64,000 nucleotides of DNA, taken from positions 46,544 through 110,543 of IMG/VR virus record IMGVR_UViG_3300033141_000124; one strand, 5' to 3'. A program made the position numbers and the translations under genes. This stretch comes from a virus. Shown here piece by piece: positions 25,401-31,001 of this stretch. The notes under the pieces are model-generated. The model was not told the DNA's origin. It worked only from the letters and a program-made list of their open reading frames with translations, and made no database searches. Each line of letters begins with the position of its first letter. The stretch's first letter is position 1.

Positions 25401-26057
25401 TGTACCATCTGATATAATTAATTGACCAGCTGATCCTGGTGGTAAAGGCTGTTGTATATTTTGAGCATTACCTACCCAGATGTTACCAAATGGAAGAGCT
25501 ACTACTGGGTCATCATCTGACCATACAACTCTACCATCAGCTAAAGATCTTAGTACTCTGTTAGCAGCACCTGCTGCTTGACCAGCAGAATCATGAATTT
25601 TATTAAACAGTGATGTAGCATTTCCTGTGTCACCTGACGTACCTAATTCAACATTTAATTTTAATACACTATTCCTTTCAACCTGTAAGTTTTCATCAAC
25701 TCTTAAGTTTCCATTGACTATTATTGAATCACCAGTGGCATTCTGGATCATGATACTATCCTTTATAGATGTATTCAAAGTAGCACATACACCAGAAGGA
25801 TCTGAGTACATAGGAATTCTGAACTTTGTTGCAGAACTATCTGGGTCTTGCATTACTACACCAAATAATAAATCACATCTGAGGTCACCCCACTTAATAA
25901 TGAATGGCTCACCTTTAGGATTATAAGCCGCTCCTGTATTGAGAAAACTATTAGAATAGATCTTAGCAAATTCAAACCAATCTCTCTTCTTATCTAGTTT
26001 TACTTGTTTTTTATTTCTTTTTAGTAGGCCTAATACCTCTTGTAAGTAAACACTCAT
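22422..26057 (-). CDS. Repeat-rich tail fibre/receptor-binding protein, 1,211 aa
   Basis: N-terminal about 130 residues are helical with a docking look (LQEVLGLLKR), followed by beta-rich, Gly/Ser/Thr-rich segments. A central block contains KLHVDGNIRVTGGYYDSS, a module common in trimeric phage fibres. At least seven divergent copies of a module of about 45 residues, with SDSNTVKK-like cores, alternate with Gly/Ala-rich linkers. The C-terminal about 110 residues form a separate domain with aromatic-rich strands ending in AIAVTMYA, likely the receptor-binding tip. Its place in a small-structural-gene operon and the trimeric-fibre style point to the phage host-recognition fibre. No peptidase S74 motif was seen. 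Confidence 0.8.
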   Translation of the reverse strand: MSVYLQEVLGLLKRNKKQVKLDKKRDWFEFAKIYSNSFLNTGAAYNPKGEPFIIKWGDLRCDLLFGVVMQDPDSSATKFRIPMYSDPSGVCATLNTSIKDSIMIQNATGDSIIVNGNLRVDENLQVERNSVLKLNVELGTSGDTGNATSLFNKIHDSAGQAAGAANRVLRSLADGRVVWSDDDPVVALPFGNIWVGNAQNIQQPLPPGSAGQLIISDGTSVGYKSIGASATGNLLGSNVVSTGSDIVIGTTILTLDNLGANATVSDRLMIYDDSADSNKYIKLGDLASSLSFVTGTGVATRVAFWSATDTISSDANLFWHNSDDCLAIGLPQQSTAHTSLSIKNPQDRPTVIKIDSNNNDAGDITAQIMLFDEVGQAGIKNEIRQTGVSGTGQGASKLEFLQTINGTTSTPIRIEAGGVGINGVTPTQKLHVDGNIRVTGGYYDSSNDIGNAGQVLSSTGSGTNWIAAGTGTISTIQEGPGITVTNGSGPTTTVAVDYVGADNFILEAASSALNIATDSIAFNDVSDSNTVKRALIQDILRSDSFGIQGDGGTIQQITGGEIINFVGQAGLDFSVAGGAPNTAAIALDIAGTNNFIEVQTAGTPATDDFILFSDINDSNTVKKSLVSSLPFNNLTTLNLSLTTGNTTPFAGSISGSNLNLSLNKFGGGNVVGYVPDSSASNQSTTFLRADGTWQVPAGGGGSTTVSAGTGINVTGTASNPTVNIDYAGTDNAILEAGTASPTDQDYIWFSDTSDSNTIKKNTIPEFMAAGSFTVTDSSNPQVINLGSTLNVAAKTSAQGGLTIDTATSSTITIGVDNVGTNNLILTQPTESNVATTDWVMVSDTSDSNTLKKQQIYLLPGFYNGFTLQADSGSATVVNTDENFDIAGGTGLSSVISETSSGPGPQTTNTVTINHTDSITAATAAYPASITYNATGHITAITPGTAPPAGTVTSITAGEALEIESGSSTVNPTIGVKFTGADNLIKVPGAGTADASDEVLFNDASDTNAVKRTAISALPVVTSLTAGTGCSEAGGGTTGSLTLNVGAGAGLQANATNIAVDYVGTDSIIQSATSASGLVPDKNDLVLFQDVSDSNTVKYTEVKNLVVSDPGPSDYFSCGTSGIINQGQSIFTGNNSVSYNSGTGLYTVTFNQTRPSANYLVQPVVMLSMGSKMLQAVTRNHTTTGFQMSVIDKDNATQNGTQTFAIAVTMYA
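22760..25250 (-). repeat. Seven divergent coding repeats in fibre gene
   Basis: Copies of a DNA segment encoding (S/T)D-S-N-(T/K)-x-K-(K/R) occur near 22,780, 23,040, 23,510, 23,800, 24,205, 24,475 and 25,230, each preceded by the G(T/A)DN-(I/F)-type strand. Copy spacing is uneven (about 240 to 750 bases). The repeats are diverged at DNA level, so they are old, but could still recombine. Confidence 0.8.
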
Positions 26058-26068
26058 GATTTATTTTT

Positions 26069-26413
26069 TTATAAGTAAAGTGCTGCAAGTTTTATGCTAG
26101 CTTGCACTGAACATGTTATTGTTATATTTCCATCAGCATCATTAAAAGCATCAACTTCAAATGGCCCTAAAAAGCCAATCTCTCCTGCAGCTAAACTTAA
26201 TACTGCATTTTCTTTTTTTAATGTGCCCAGTAGTGGATCTACTACTGTAGTAACTACTGGTACTACTGTAGCTGTCATGGAACCACTGCTTGTATTTTGC
26301 ACCCAAAAAAATTCTTTTGCTGTATTTTTGAGTTTATCTCCTCCTGAAGCTGGTGTTACCGTTGAAGGTTTTATTCCTGCCTGAGTTATTTGTTGTGCTG
26401 TTAATTGTGCCAT
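26069..26413 (-). CDS. Capsid-decoration-like small virion protein, 114 aa
   Basis: N-terminal LTAQQITQAGIKP and GGDKLKNTAKEFFWVQN, then Thr/Val-rich strands, GFLGPFEVDAFNDADGNITITCS and a C-terminal Ala/Leu end. This Ig-like layout, in particular the GPF then FND-x-DGN sequence, matches small virion proteins found beside capsid genes of many tailed phages. It precedes the large fibre gene by 11 bases. Role in coating or in fibre attachment is inferred. Confidence 0.65.
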   Translation of the reverse strand: MAQLTAQQITQAGIKPSTVTPASGGDKLKNTAKEFFWVQNTSSGSMTATVVPVVTTVVDPLLGTLKKENAVLSLAAGEIGFLGPFEVDAFNDADGNITITCSVQASIKLAALYL

Positions 26414-26424
26414 GATTAAATTTT

Positions 26425-26607
26425 TTAACTATTTCTATATCCATTTTTAAAAGCTGCTGACTGAACAGGTTCTTTAGCTCTTGTGTCTTTCATTTCACAA
26501 ACAATACCTGCTTTTGCCAGCCTTTGTCTCTTTGCTACCTTCTTTGCATTTCTTTTTTGCAATTGCTTTTGATACATAGAGGTAGGATTAAAGTATCCGT
26601 TTTCCAT
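26425..26607 (-). CDS. Small basic protein, 60 aa
   Basis: Rich in Lys, Arg and Gln (residues about 12-32 strongly basic), one cysteine, no hydrophobic segment. It belongs to a run of tiny basic genes with stop/start overlaps or gaps of a few bases. Such proteins are common in marine phage structural operons; they may neutralise packaged DNA or act in assembly. Confidence 0.6.
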   Translation of the reverse strand: MENGYFNPTSMYQKQLQKRNAKKVAKRQRLAKAGIVCEMKDTRAKEPVQSAAFKNGYRNS

Positions 26608-26612
26608 AATTT

Positions 26613-26699
26613 CTATTTATTAAGTAAATGTGAACCATCACATAATCCATCAGGATTAAGAGTGCTTCCACATGTACATTGCTGTCCTTTATTATTCAT
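26613..26699 (-). CDS. 28-residue CDGSH-type iron-sulfur-like protein
   Basis: ATG at 26699 overlaps the stop of the upstream gene in a TAATG arrangement; the frame ends at TAG 26613, six bases before the next ATG. The product contains CTCGSTLNPDGLCDGSH: C-x-C, Thr, Pro and the closing CDGSH, the ligand set (three Cys, one His) of CDGSH iron-sulfur proteins. Spacing between the second and third Cys is one residue longer than the textbook pattern. At 28 residues it is smaller than the usual domain of about 40, so it may be a minimal or dimeric form. Function in a virion operon is unknown. Confidence 0.6.
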   Translation of the reverse strand: MNNKGQQCTCGSTLNPDGLCDGSHLLNK

Positions 26700-26974
26700 T
26701 ATTTTTTCATTTTTCCTAAAGTTAATGCTAGTCTAGCACGTTGTGCTGTCTTACCACTGCCTTTTGCCTTCTCTCTCAGCCAAGATTTTTTAATTGTACC
26801 ATCAGCTTTCATTGCTCCTGCTCTCTTTGCAGTAGCTTTTAAAGCACCAGGCTTTTTGATTGCACCTTTAATCCAGTTCTTACCAGATTTTTTAGCACCA
26901 CCTTTTTTATAGGATACTACACTCTTAGGCATAGTTCCTTTTTTCTTAGCAGGTTTGATTCTTTTTGCAGGCAT
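26699..26974 (-). CDS. Highly basic H1-like protein, 91 aa
   Basis: Almost all Lys, Ala, Gly, Arg and Ser, with PAKK- and KKPGA-type clusters, no hydrophobic segment and one or two acidic residues. It resembles histone-H1-like DNA-binding tails. In a minus-strand virion operon it might condense packaged DNA. Its stop overlaps the 28-residue CDGSH gene start (TAATG). No named family. Confidence 0.6.
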   Translation of the reverse strand: MPAKRIKPAKKKGTMPKSVVSYKKGGAKKSGKNWIKGAIKKPGALKATAKRAGAMKADGTIKKSWLREKAKGSGKTAQRARLALTLGKMKK

Positions 26975-26976
26975 AA

Positions 26977-27360
26977 CTATTTCTTTTTTCTTCTTCCTTG
27001 TGCACTTGATCTATTACCAGAGTAAGACTTTCTACCCATAGCTTTCTCCATTCCTTTAGATTCTTTTCTACGTGACTTCATAGATTGTTTTTTCTTACCT
27101 CTATTTCTCATCCCCATAGACTCATCTAATCTAGCATTGTATCCTTGCTTCTTCTTCTTTTTAACTGCACCACCTTTTTTCATTTTCATTTCCTTACCTC
27201 CCATTGCGTACTCCATGACATCACTTACCATTTCCATACCCATATCTGCAAAGTAATCTATTTGCTGACGCTGCATTGATTTAGGACTTACAAATGGATC
27301 ACCATCTCCACTTGTCATTTTAGGTGCACCACCATGTCCGTATAATTTTTTTGTTCCCAT
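26977..27360 (-). CDS. Lys-rich protein with Met/Tyr-rich middle, 127 aa
   Basis: N-terminal third is Gly/Ser-rich; the middle (about residues 35-60) is rich in Met and Asp; the C-terminal half is very basic with KKKKK runs and Arg/Ser clusters. Starts 16 bases after the stop of the holin-like gene and ends 2 bases before the H1-like start. No recognised family; likely a nucleic-acid-binding or assembly protein of the same small-gene set. Confidence 0.55.
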   Translation of the reverse strand: MGTKKLYGHGGAPKMTSGDGDPFVSPKSMQRQQIDYFADMGMEMVSDVMEYAMGGKEMKMKKGGAVKKKKKQGYNARLDESMGMRNRGKKKQSMKSRRKESKGMEKAMGRKSYSGNRSSAQGRRKKK

Positions 27361-27375
27361 GACTTTTAATTTTAT

Positions 27376-27840
27376 TTATTTATTACTAATTGACTTGAAT
27401 TTTTCAGCTCCTCGTGAACCAAAATATGCTACATAGACAGTAATCAAAAGTGACTTGAGTAAATCTACCCAGCCAGCATCTATACCAAACTCTATGTTAA
27501 AACCATCTAACAAAATAAATATAACTAATGATACAGTTAAAAATATTAATGTCATTGGTCTTGTGTTTTTACTTAAATATGAATCTGATTGCATGTCTGA
27601 TGCCCATCTCTTAGACACCTCTTGCATCTCAACCATATCCATTTCTAAAAGCTTTAATGCTTTTTCTTTATCTTCTGGTGGTAACACAGCAGGGTCTTCC
27701 TTCTCTATAAGAGATTTAACCATACCAAGTACACCAGCATCTGGAAGTAAATCTCCAGCTACACCTAACAGACTAGGAACTTTCTCAACAAGAAATTTTC
27801 CCACTCTAGTGTCTTTAAATTTTTTCTTTCCTTTGCTCAT
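27376..27840 (-). CDS. Holin-like membrane protein, 154 aa
   Basis: A basic N-terminus and an amphipathic stretch are followed by two clear transmembrane segments (about residues 96-114 and 124-142), the second ending FGSRGAEKF. The segment MQSDSYLSKNTRPMT before the first helix and the (Y/F)FGSRGxEK end match phage holins of the 3TM/GTA-holin style. It would form inner-membrane holes at lysis. No endolysin is adjacent; the muramidase at 63 kb is virion-type. The call rests on pattern and size. Confidence 0.65.
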   Translation of the reverse strand: MSKGKKKFKDTRVGKFLVEKVPSLLGVAGDLLPDAGVLGMVKSLIEKEDPAVLPPEDKEKALKLLEMDMVEMQEVSKRWASDMQSDSYLSKNTRPMTLIFLTVSLVIFILLDGFNIEFGIDAGWVDLLKSLLITVYVAYFGSRGAEKFKSISNK

Positions 27841-27842
27841 AA

Positions 27843-28250
27843 TTATTTTTTCTTACTTGCAGTTACTTTACTTTCACCTTTAGTTACTGTAACATCTGTG
27901 TCAGTAACATCTACCTGCATTGGATCATCTTCTTTATCAGATAATTCCTTGATTAGACTTTTAATTATTTCTAGTTCTGGCTTCTCTTCTTTTTCTACGG
28001 CTCCTACTATATGTTGTAGTATACCTATCATAGCCATTGCTGCAGTAGAAACCAAACCAATAACAGCAGTTAAAGCACCACCCTCTAAAAACTGAGAACT
28101 GATTACACCTATAATTACTAATACTGTTATGTAATTTATAGCATGTTTACCTAAATGTTTAGATGCTATTTCTTTAGCTGTACTTTGAGCTTCAATTTTA
28201 TCAATCTCAATCTTTGCTAATACCTCTTCTTTTAATTTTTCTTTACTCAT
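27843..28250 (-). CDS. Membrane protein with charged C-terminal tail, 135 aa
   Basis: Amphipathic N-terminus, two hydrophobic segments (about residues 38-58 and 62-82), then an acidic linker and a Thr/Val/Lys-rich tail. It precedes the holin-like gene by 2 bases in the same operon. It may be a second holin, an antiholin or an envelope protein; nothing specific is recognised. Confidence 0.55.
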   Translation of the reverse strand: MSKEKLKEEVLAKIEIDKIEAQSTAKEIASKHLGKHAINYITVLVIIGVISSQFLEGGALTAVIGLVSTAAMAMIGILQHIVGAVEKEEKPELEIIKSLIKELSDKEDDPMQVDVTDTDVTVTKGESKVTASKKK

Positions 28251-28253
28251 AAC

Positions 28254-29096
28254 TTAAGGATATATTCTTATTTCTATTCCTGTTCTTATTAATTCACTGT
28301 CAGCAAGACTACCTTGAGCTTGCACCCCTAACTGAAACTGTGCAGTAGTAGCACTAAATACATTAACCACTACTGTTTGATTTTTTAAATTACCTAATGC
28401 AGGTGCAAAAAATACTTTGTTTACATCAGCTAGAGCTGTATCCCAAGTACCTCTATACAGTCCTGTATTTATACGTGACCAAGTAATATTATTACCTGTT
28501 GTATTTTCTAATACTGTTGCAGTTGGTGCATTTGTTGAATTTTGATTTAACAAAGCAACATAGCTTGTATATGGTCTACCACCCGGAGCACTCAAAGTTA
28601 TTTGATTAGCACTTTGTGCTATATTAATACCTGATCCTTGTACAATACTTCTAAAGTTAAGAGTCTCTCCAACTTTATCTTTAAACAATCCAAAACCACC
28701 ACCTACATTGGCTGCCGTATTGGGTTCTCCTTCTGTTGTAATTTCTATATAATTATCATCAGAAGATGTAGCAAGAGTAAGGTTGCTGCTTAGGGACTTA
28801 AGGGATCTAAAAAATACAGTACAAGTCTCTGTTACTTCAGAAGATTCTGTCTTCTGATATACTTGAGCTGTGCCTGCAGCTGGATCAGCTGGAGAATTTG
28901 CATGATTACAGTTCTCTGCAGCAACCTTAAAATCTCTCACTTTTATAACCTTAATGCTTTTATATGGTATTGGTGAAGCAACACCAGTCATATCTGGTTC
29001 TTCATTAGTACCTAATATAAGCACATCATCTAGTTCTGCTTTCTTTGCAAAAATAGATCTTCTTATTAAACTTAATACGTCAGTTAAAATATTCAT
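28254..29096 (-). CDS. Fibre/appendage virion protein, 280 aa
   Basis: N-terminus MNILTDVLSLIRRSIFAKKAELD resembles the first residues of the large fibre gene at 22422-26057, which suggests a shared way of docking to the virion. The rest is beta-rich with Thr, Asn, Gly and Ser. The C-terminal 120 residues have alternating strands ending EIRIYP. It overlaps the next basic gene by TAATG. Likely a tail appendage protein; no named family. Confidence 0.6.
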   Translation of the reverse strand: MNILTDVLSLIRRSIFAKKAELDDVLILGTNEEPDMTGVASPIPYKSIKVIKVRDFKVAAENCNHANSPADPAAGTAQVYQKTESSEVTETCTVFFRSLKSLSSNLTLATSSDDNYIEITTEGEPNTAANVGGGFGLFKDKVGETLNFRSIVQGSGINIAQSANQITLSAPGGRPYTSYVALLNQNSTNAPTATVLENTTGNNITWSRINTGLYRGTWDTALADVNKVFFAPALGNLKNQTVVVNVFSATTAQFQLGVQAQGSLADSELIRTGIEIRIYP

Positions 29097-29281
29097 TATC
29101 CACTGTATGTATTATGGGTTCCTCCTCCAAGTTTCTTTTTCTTGCCACCCTTTTTCATTTTTGATTTTGACTGACCAAACATTAAATTATCTAACTCTCC
29201 TCCAGACATCCTTACTAAAAGTTTTGTCTTTTGTTTAGTCATTTTCTGTTTAGGTAAACCCATTTTTTTACTTTTTCCCAT
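29096..29281 (-). CDS. Small basic protein, 61 aa
   Basis: The start is set at the ATG at 29281 (MGKSKKMG), not the in-frame GTG at 29302. The protein is mostly Lys, Gly, Met and Gln with one acidic patch; KKGGKKKKLGGG closes it. Stop overlaps the next ATG (TAATG). No family; member of the basic small-gene set. Confidence 0.55.
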   Translation of the reverse strand: MGKSKKMGLPKQKMTKQKTKLLVRMSGGELDNLMFGQSKSKMKKGGKKKKLGGGTHNTYSG

Positions 29282-29378
29282 GGCACTTGTCTTTTTTATC
29301 ACATATACCTTCTCTACACCAACCTAGGCATACAGTTCCAAAAGTAATCCATTTAATAAATACACAAATGTTTCTCAT
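29268..29378 (-). CDS. Cysteine-rich 36-residue protein
   Basis: ATG at 29378 overlaps the stop of the upstream gene (ATGA); the end overlaps the next start. Five cysteines (C5, C17, C21, C26, C32) and one His in the last half form a possible zinc or disulfide mini-domain (CLGWCREGIC, then DKC-H). The first part is hydrophobic. It fills the apparent gap at 29,303-29,374 and is of normal composition for this operon. Confidence 0.45.
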   Translation of the reverse strand: MRNICVFIKWITFGTVCLGWCREGICDKKDKCHGKK

Positions 29379-29509
29379 CTTCCTTGTCCTTTATACAATT
29401 TTTTATAGTTTCTACTACTCTTTACTTTAGATGTTCTTGTTTTAGCATGAATACCTGGCCTCTTAGCTCTCCTTGGTCTTTCATAACTAGTATTTAAAAC
29501 TCTAGCCAT
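29375..29509 (-). CDS. 44-residue basic protein
   Basis: Start ATG at 29509 lies 8 bases inside the end of the upstream gene and stop TGA at 29375-29377 overlaps the next ATG. The product is Arg/Lys/Ser-rich, ending in NYKKLYKGQGR, a tail style that recurs in tiny marine phage proteins. It fills the apparent gap at 29,379-29,501. It was found by reading frames directly. Confidence 0.55.
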   Translation of the reverse strand: MARVLNTSYERPRRAKRPGIHAKTRTSKVKSSRNYKKLYKGQGR

Positions 29510-29753
29510 TCTTCTTTTTTCTTCCTCTTCTAGGTTTACCTGCTATTGCATCATCTATATCTCCAAGTTGATTACCTACTTCTTTAATTGCTCTTCCTAC
29601 ATCTGCTAACTCTTCTGCTGTTAGCTTATATCTCTTTTTTATCTCCTTTAATGTAGCTACTGCTTTTTCATCTAAAGAAGTTCTTGACCATACTGCTCTC
29701 CAATAATCTTGAAGGCTATAAGTCCATAATACATTTACAATTTTTTTAAACAT
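29502..29753 (-). CDS. Small helical protein with basic tail, 83 aa
   Basis: First gene of the minus-strand operon, behind two copies of the candidate promoter. N-terminal half has aromatic residues (Trp, Tyr); the middle is helical (EIKKRYKLTAEELADVG, then KEVGNQLGDID); the end is very basic. A short leucine-type coiled coil is possible. No recognised family. Confidence 0.6.
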   Translation of the reverse strand: MFKKIVNVLWTYSLQDYWRAVWSRTSLDEKAVATLKEIKKRYKLTAEELADVGRAIKEVGNQLGDIDDAIAGKPRRGRKKKNG

Positions 29754-29773
29754 AATAATCTATTTTGTTATAC

Positions 29774-29792
29774 TATAATAATAATATACAAA
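29774..29792 (-). promoter_or_regulatory. Candidate phage promoter, copy 1
   Basis: Minus-strand TTTGTATATTATTATTATA, 21 to 39 bases before the ATG at 29753. Shares the core TTTGTATATTA with copies at 29,849-29,867, 34,930-34,948 and 63,123-63,141, all facing minus-strand genes. Confidence 0.5.
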
Positions 29793-29820
29793 TTTTGCTG
29801 GACTCAATCAAATTTAATAG

Positions 29821-29828
29821 TATATTTG
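29821..29828 (+). promoter_or_regulatory. Bacteroidetes-type -7 box (TATATTTG)
   Basis: TATATTTG matches TAnnTTTG. A TTTTG lies 23 bases upstream (29,793-29,797), a little farther than the usual -33 spacing. It faces the nrdB-nrdA genes but is almost 200 bases before the nrdB start. Confidence 0.35.
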
Positions 29829-29848
29829 TTGTTTTGCTGACCCCGGCA

Positions 29849-29867
29849 TATATAAATAATATACAAA
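29849..29867 (-). promoter_or_regulatory. Candidate phage promoter, copy 2
   Basis: Minus-strand sequence beginning TTTGTATATTATTTATATA, 96 to 114 bases upstream of the ATG at 29753 and 57 bases behind copy 1. Tandem copies could strengthen transcription of the small-protein and fibre operon. Confidence 0.45.
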
Positions 29868-29910
29868 ATTTATTGTAATTAATTAACCTTTAACAGGTCA
29901 AATAAAAAAT

Positions 29911-29982
29911 ATGGAAGTATGCTTTTTACTCTTCTATTTTTTTCTTACATTATTAATACTTGCAGCTGCATTTCTTCTATGA
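29911..29982 (+). CDS. Possible 23-residue membrane peptide before nrdB
   Basis: ATG at 29911 opens a 23-codon frame of almost only Leu, Phe, Ala and Tyr residues, ending in TGA 40 bases before nrdB. It could be a leader peptide or small membrane peptide. It has no overlap signature, so confidence is low. Confidence 0.25.
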   Translation: MEVCFLLFYFFLTLLILAAAFLL

Positions 29983-30021
29983 GGTGCGGCCTTTTTATAC
30001 TAATAACTCAATTAAATAATT

Positions 30022-30999
30022 ATGAAAGATATATTCAGACCCAGACTAAACATTTTACCTTATGAATATCCACAGCTCTTAGCTTATAAAGATGCCATTA
30101 GACATTCTTATTGGATAGATACAGAATTCAATTTTACAGAAGATATACAAGACTTTAAAGTAACTATCTCTGATGAAGAGCGTGATATAATTAAGAAGAC
30201 TATGCTTGCAATTGCACAGATAGAAGTAAATGTAAAAACATTTTGGGCTGATATATATAAAAGAATGTCTATAACTGAAATAGGTGATGTAGGTATGACC
30301 TTTGCAGAATCTGAAGTAAGACATAAAGATGCATATGCTAGACTCCTGAGGATCTTAGGCTTAGAAAGTGATTTTAAAAAGGTGATTGATGTACCAGCTA
30401 TCAAAGGTAGAATTAATTACTTACAAAAGTATTTAGATGGATCACGTAGTAGAGATAATAAAATGTATACTAAGTCTGTTCTATTGTTCTCTCTATTCAT
30501 AGAGCATGTTAGTTTGTTTAGCCAGTTCTTAATTATGATGAGCTTTAACAAAGAAAGAAATGTACTCAAGGGTATATCTAATGTTGTTGAGGCTACCAGT
30601 AAAGAAGAAGAAATACATGGCAACTTTGGAGCAGAACTTATTAATATAATCAAGGAAGAAAACCCTAAATGGTTTGATGAAGACTTTGAAAAGTTGATTC
30701 ATTCTGCATGTAAAAAAGCATATGAAGCTGAGTGTGGTATACTAGATTGGATATTTGAGAAAGGGGAATTAGAATTTTTACCAAAGAAAACTATAAAGAA
30801 TTTTATAAAGAATAGATTTAACAATTCTCTTGAAAAAATTGGGATGCCTGCTTTATTTATTGTAGATTTGGAAATGCTTGAATCAACAGAGTGGTTTGAT
30901 ATTGAAATCACCGGTACTAAAGAGGGAGACTTCTTCTACAAGAAAAGTGTAGACTACAATAAGAAAAGCAAAAGCATAACTGAAGATGATCTATTTTAA
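30022..30999 (+). CDS. nrdB: Ribonucleotide reductase class I beta subunit
   Basis: The 325-residue protein holds the iron-tyrosyl radical site. Metal and radical residues align with E. coli NrdB: an Asp in DIQDF (about residue 44), ESEVRHKDAY with Glu98, His101 and radical Tyr105, then Glu161 and EEIH with Glu196 and His199. Retention of Tyr105 points to a class Ia-type radical. It forms dNTPs from NDPs with NrdA. It abuts nrdA (2-base gap) and starts after a 268-base control region. A plus-strand island among minus-strand genes suggests independent expression. Confidence 0.95.
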   Translation: MKDIFRPRLNILPYEYPQLLAYKDAIRHSYWIDTEFNFTEDIQDFKVTISDEERDIIKKTMLAIAQIEVNVKTFWADIYKRMSITEIGDVGMTFAESEVRHKDAYARLLRILGLESDFKKVIDVPAIKGRINYLQKYLDGSRSRDNKMYTKSVLLFSLFIEHVSLFSQFLIMMSFNKERNVLKGISNVVEATSKEEEIHGNFGAELINIIKEENPKWFDEDFEKLIHSACKKAYEAECGILDWIFEKGELEFLPKKTIKNFIKNRFNNSLEKIGMPALFIVDLEMLESTEWFDIEITGTKEGDFFYKKSVDYNKKSKSITEDDLF

Positions 31000-31001
31000 T
31001 T

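Noticed and set aside
26094-26384. Long open frame on the plus strand opposite the decoration-like gene
   Set aside because: It mirrors the minus gene codon for codon, lacks a start context and has odd composition, so it is a shadow of real coding.
29970-30005. GAGGTGCGGCCTTTTTAT as intrinsic terminator before nrdB
   Set aside because: Only a 3-4 base stem can form, so it is not supported.
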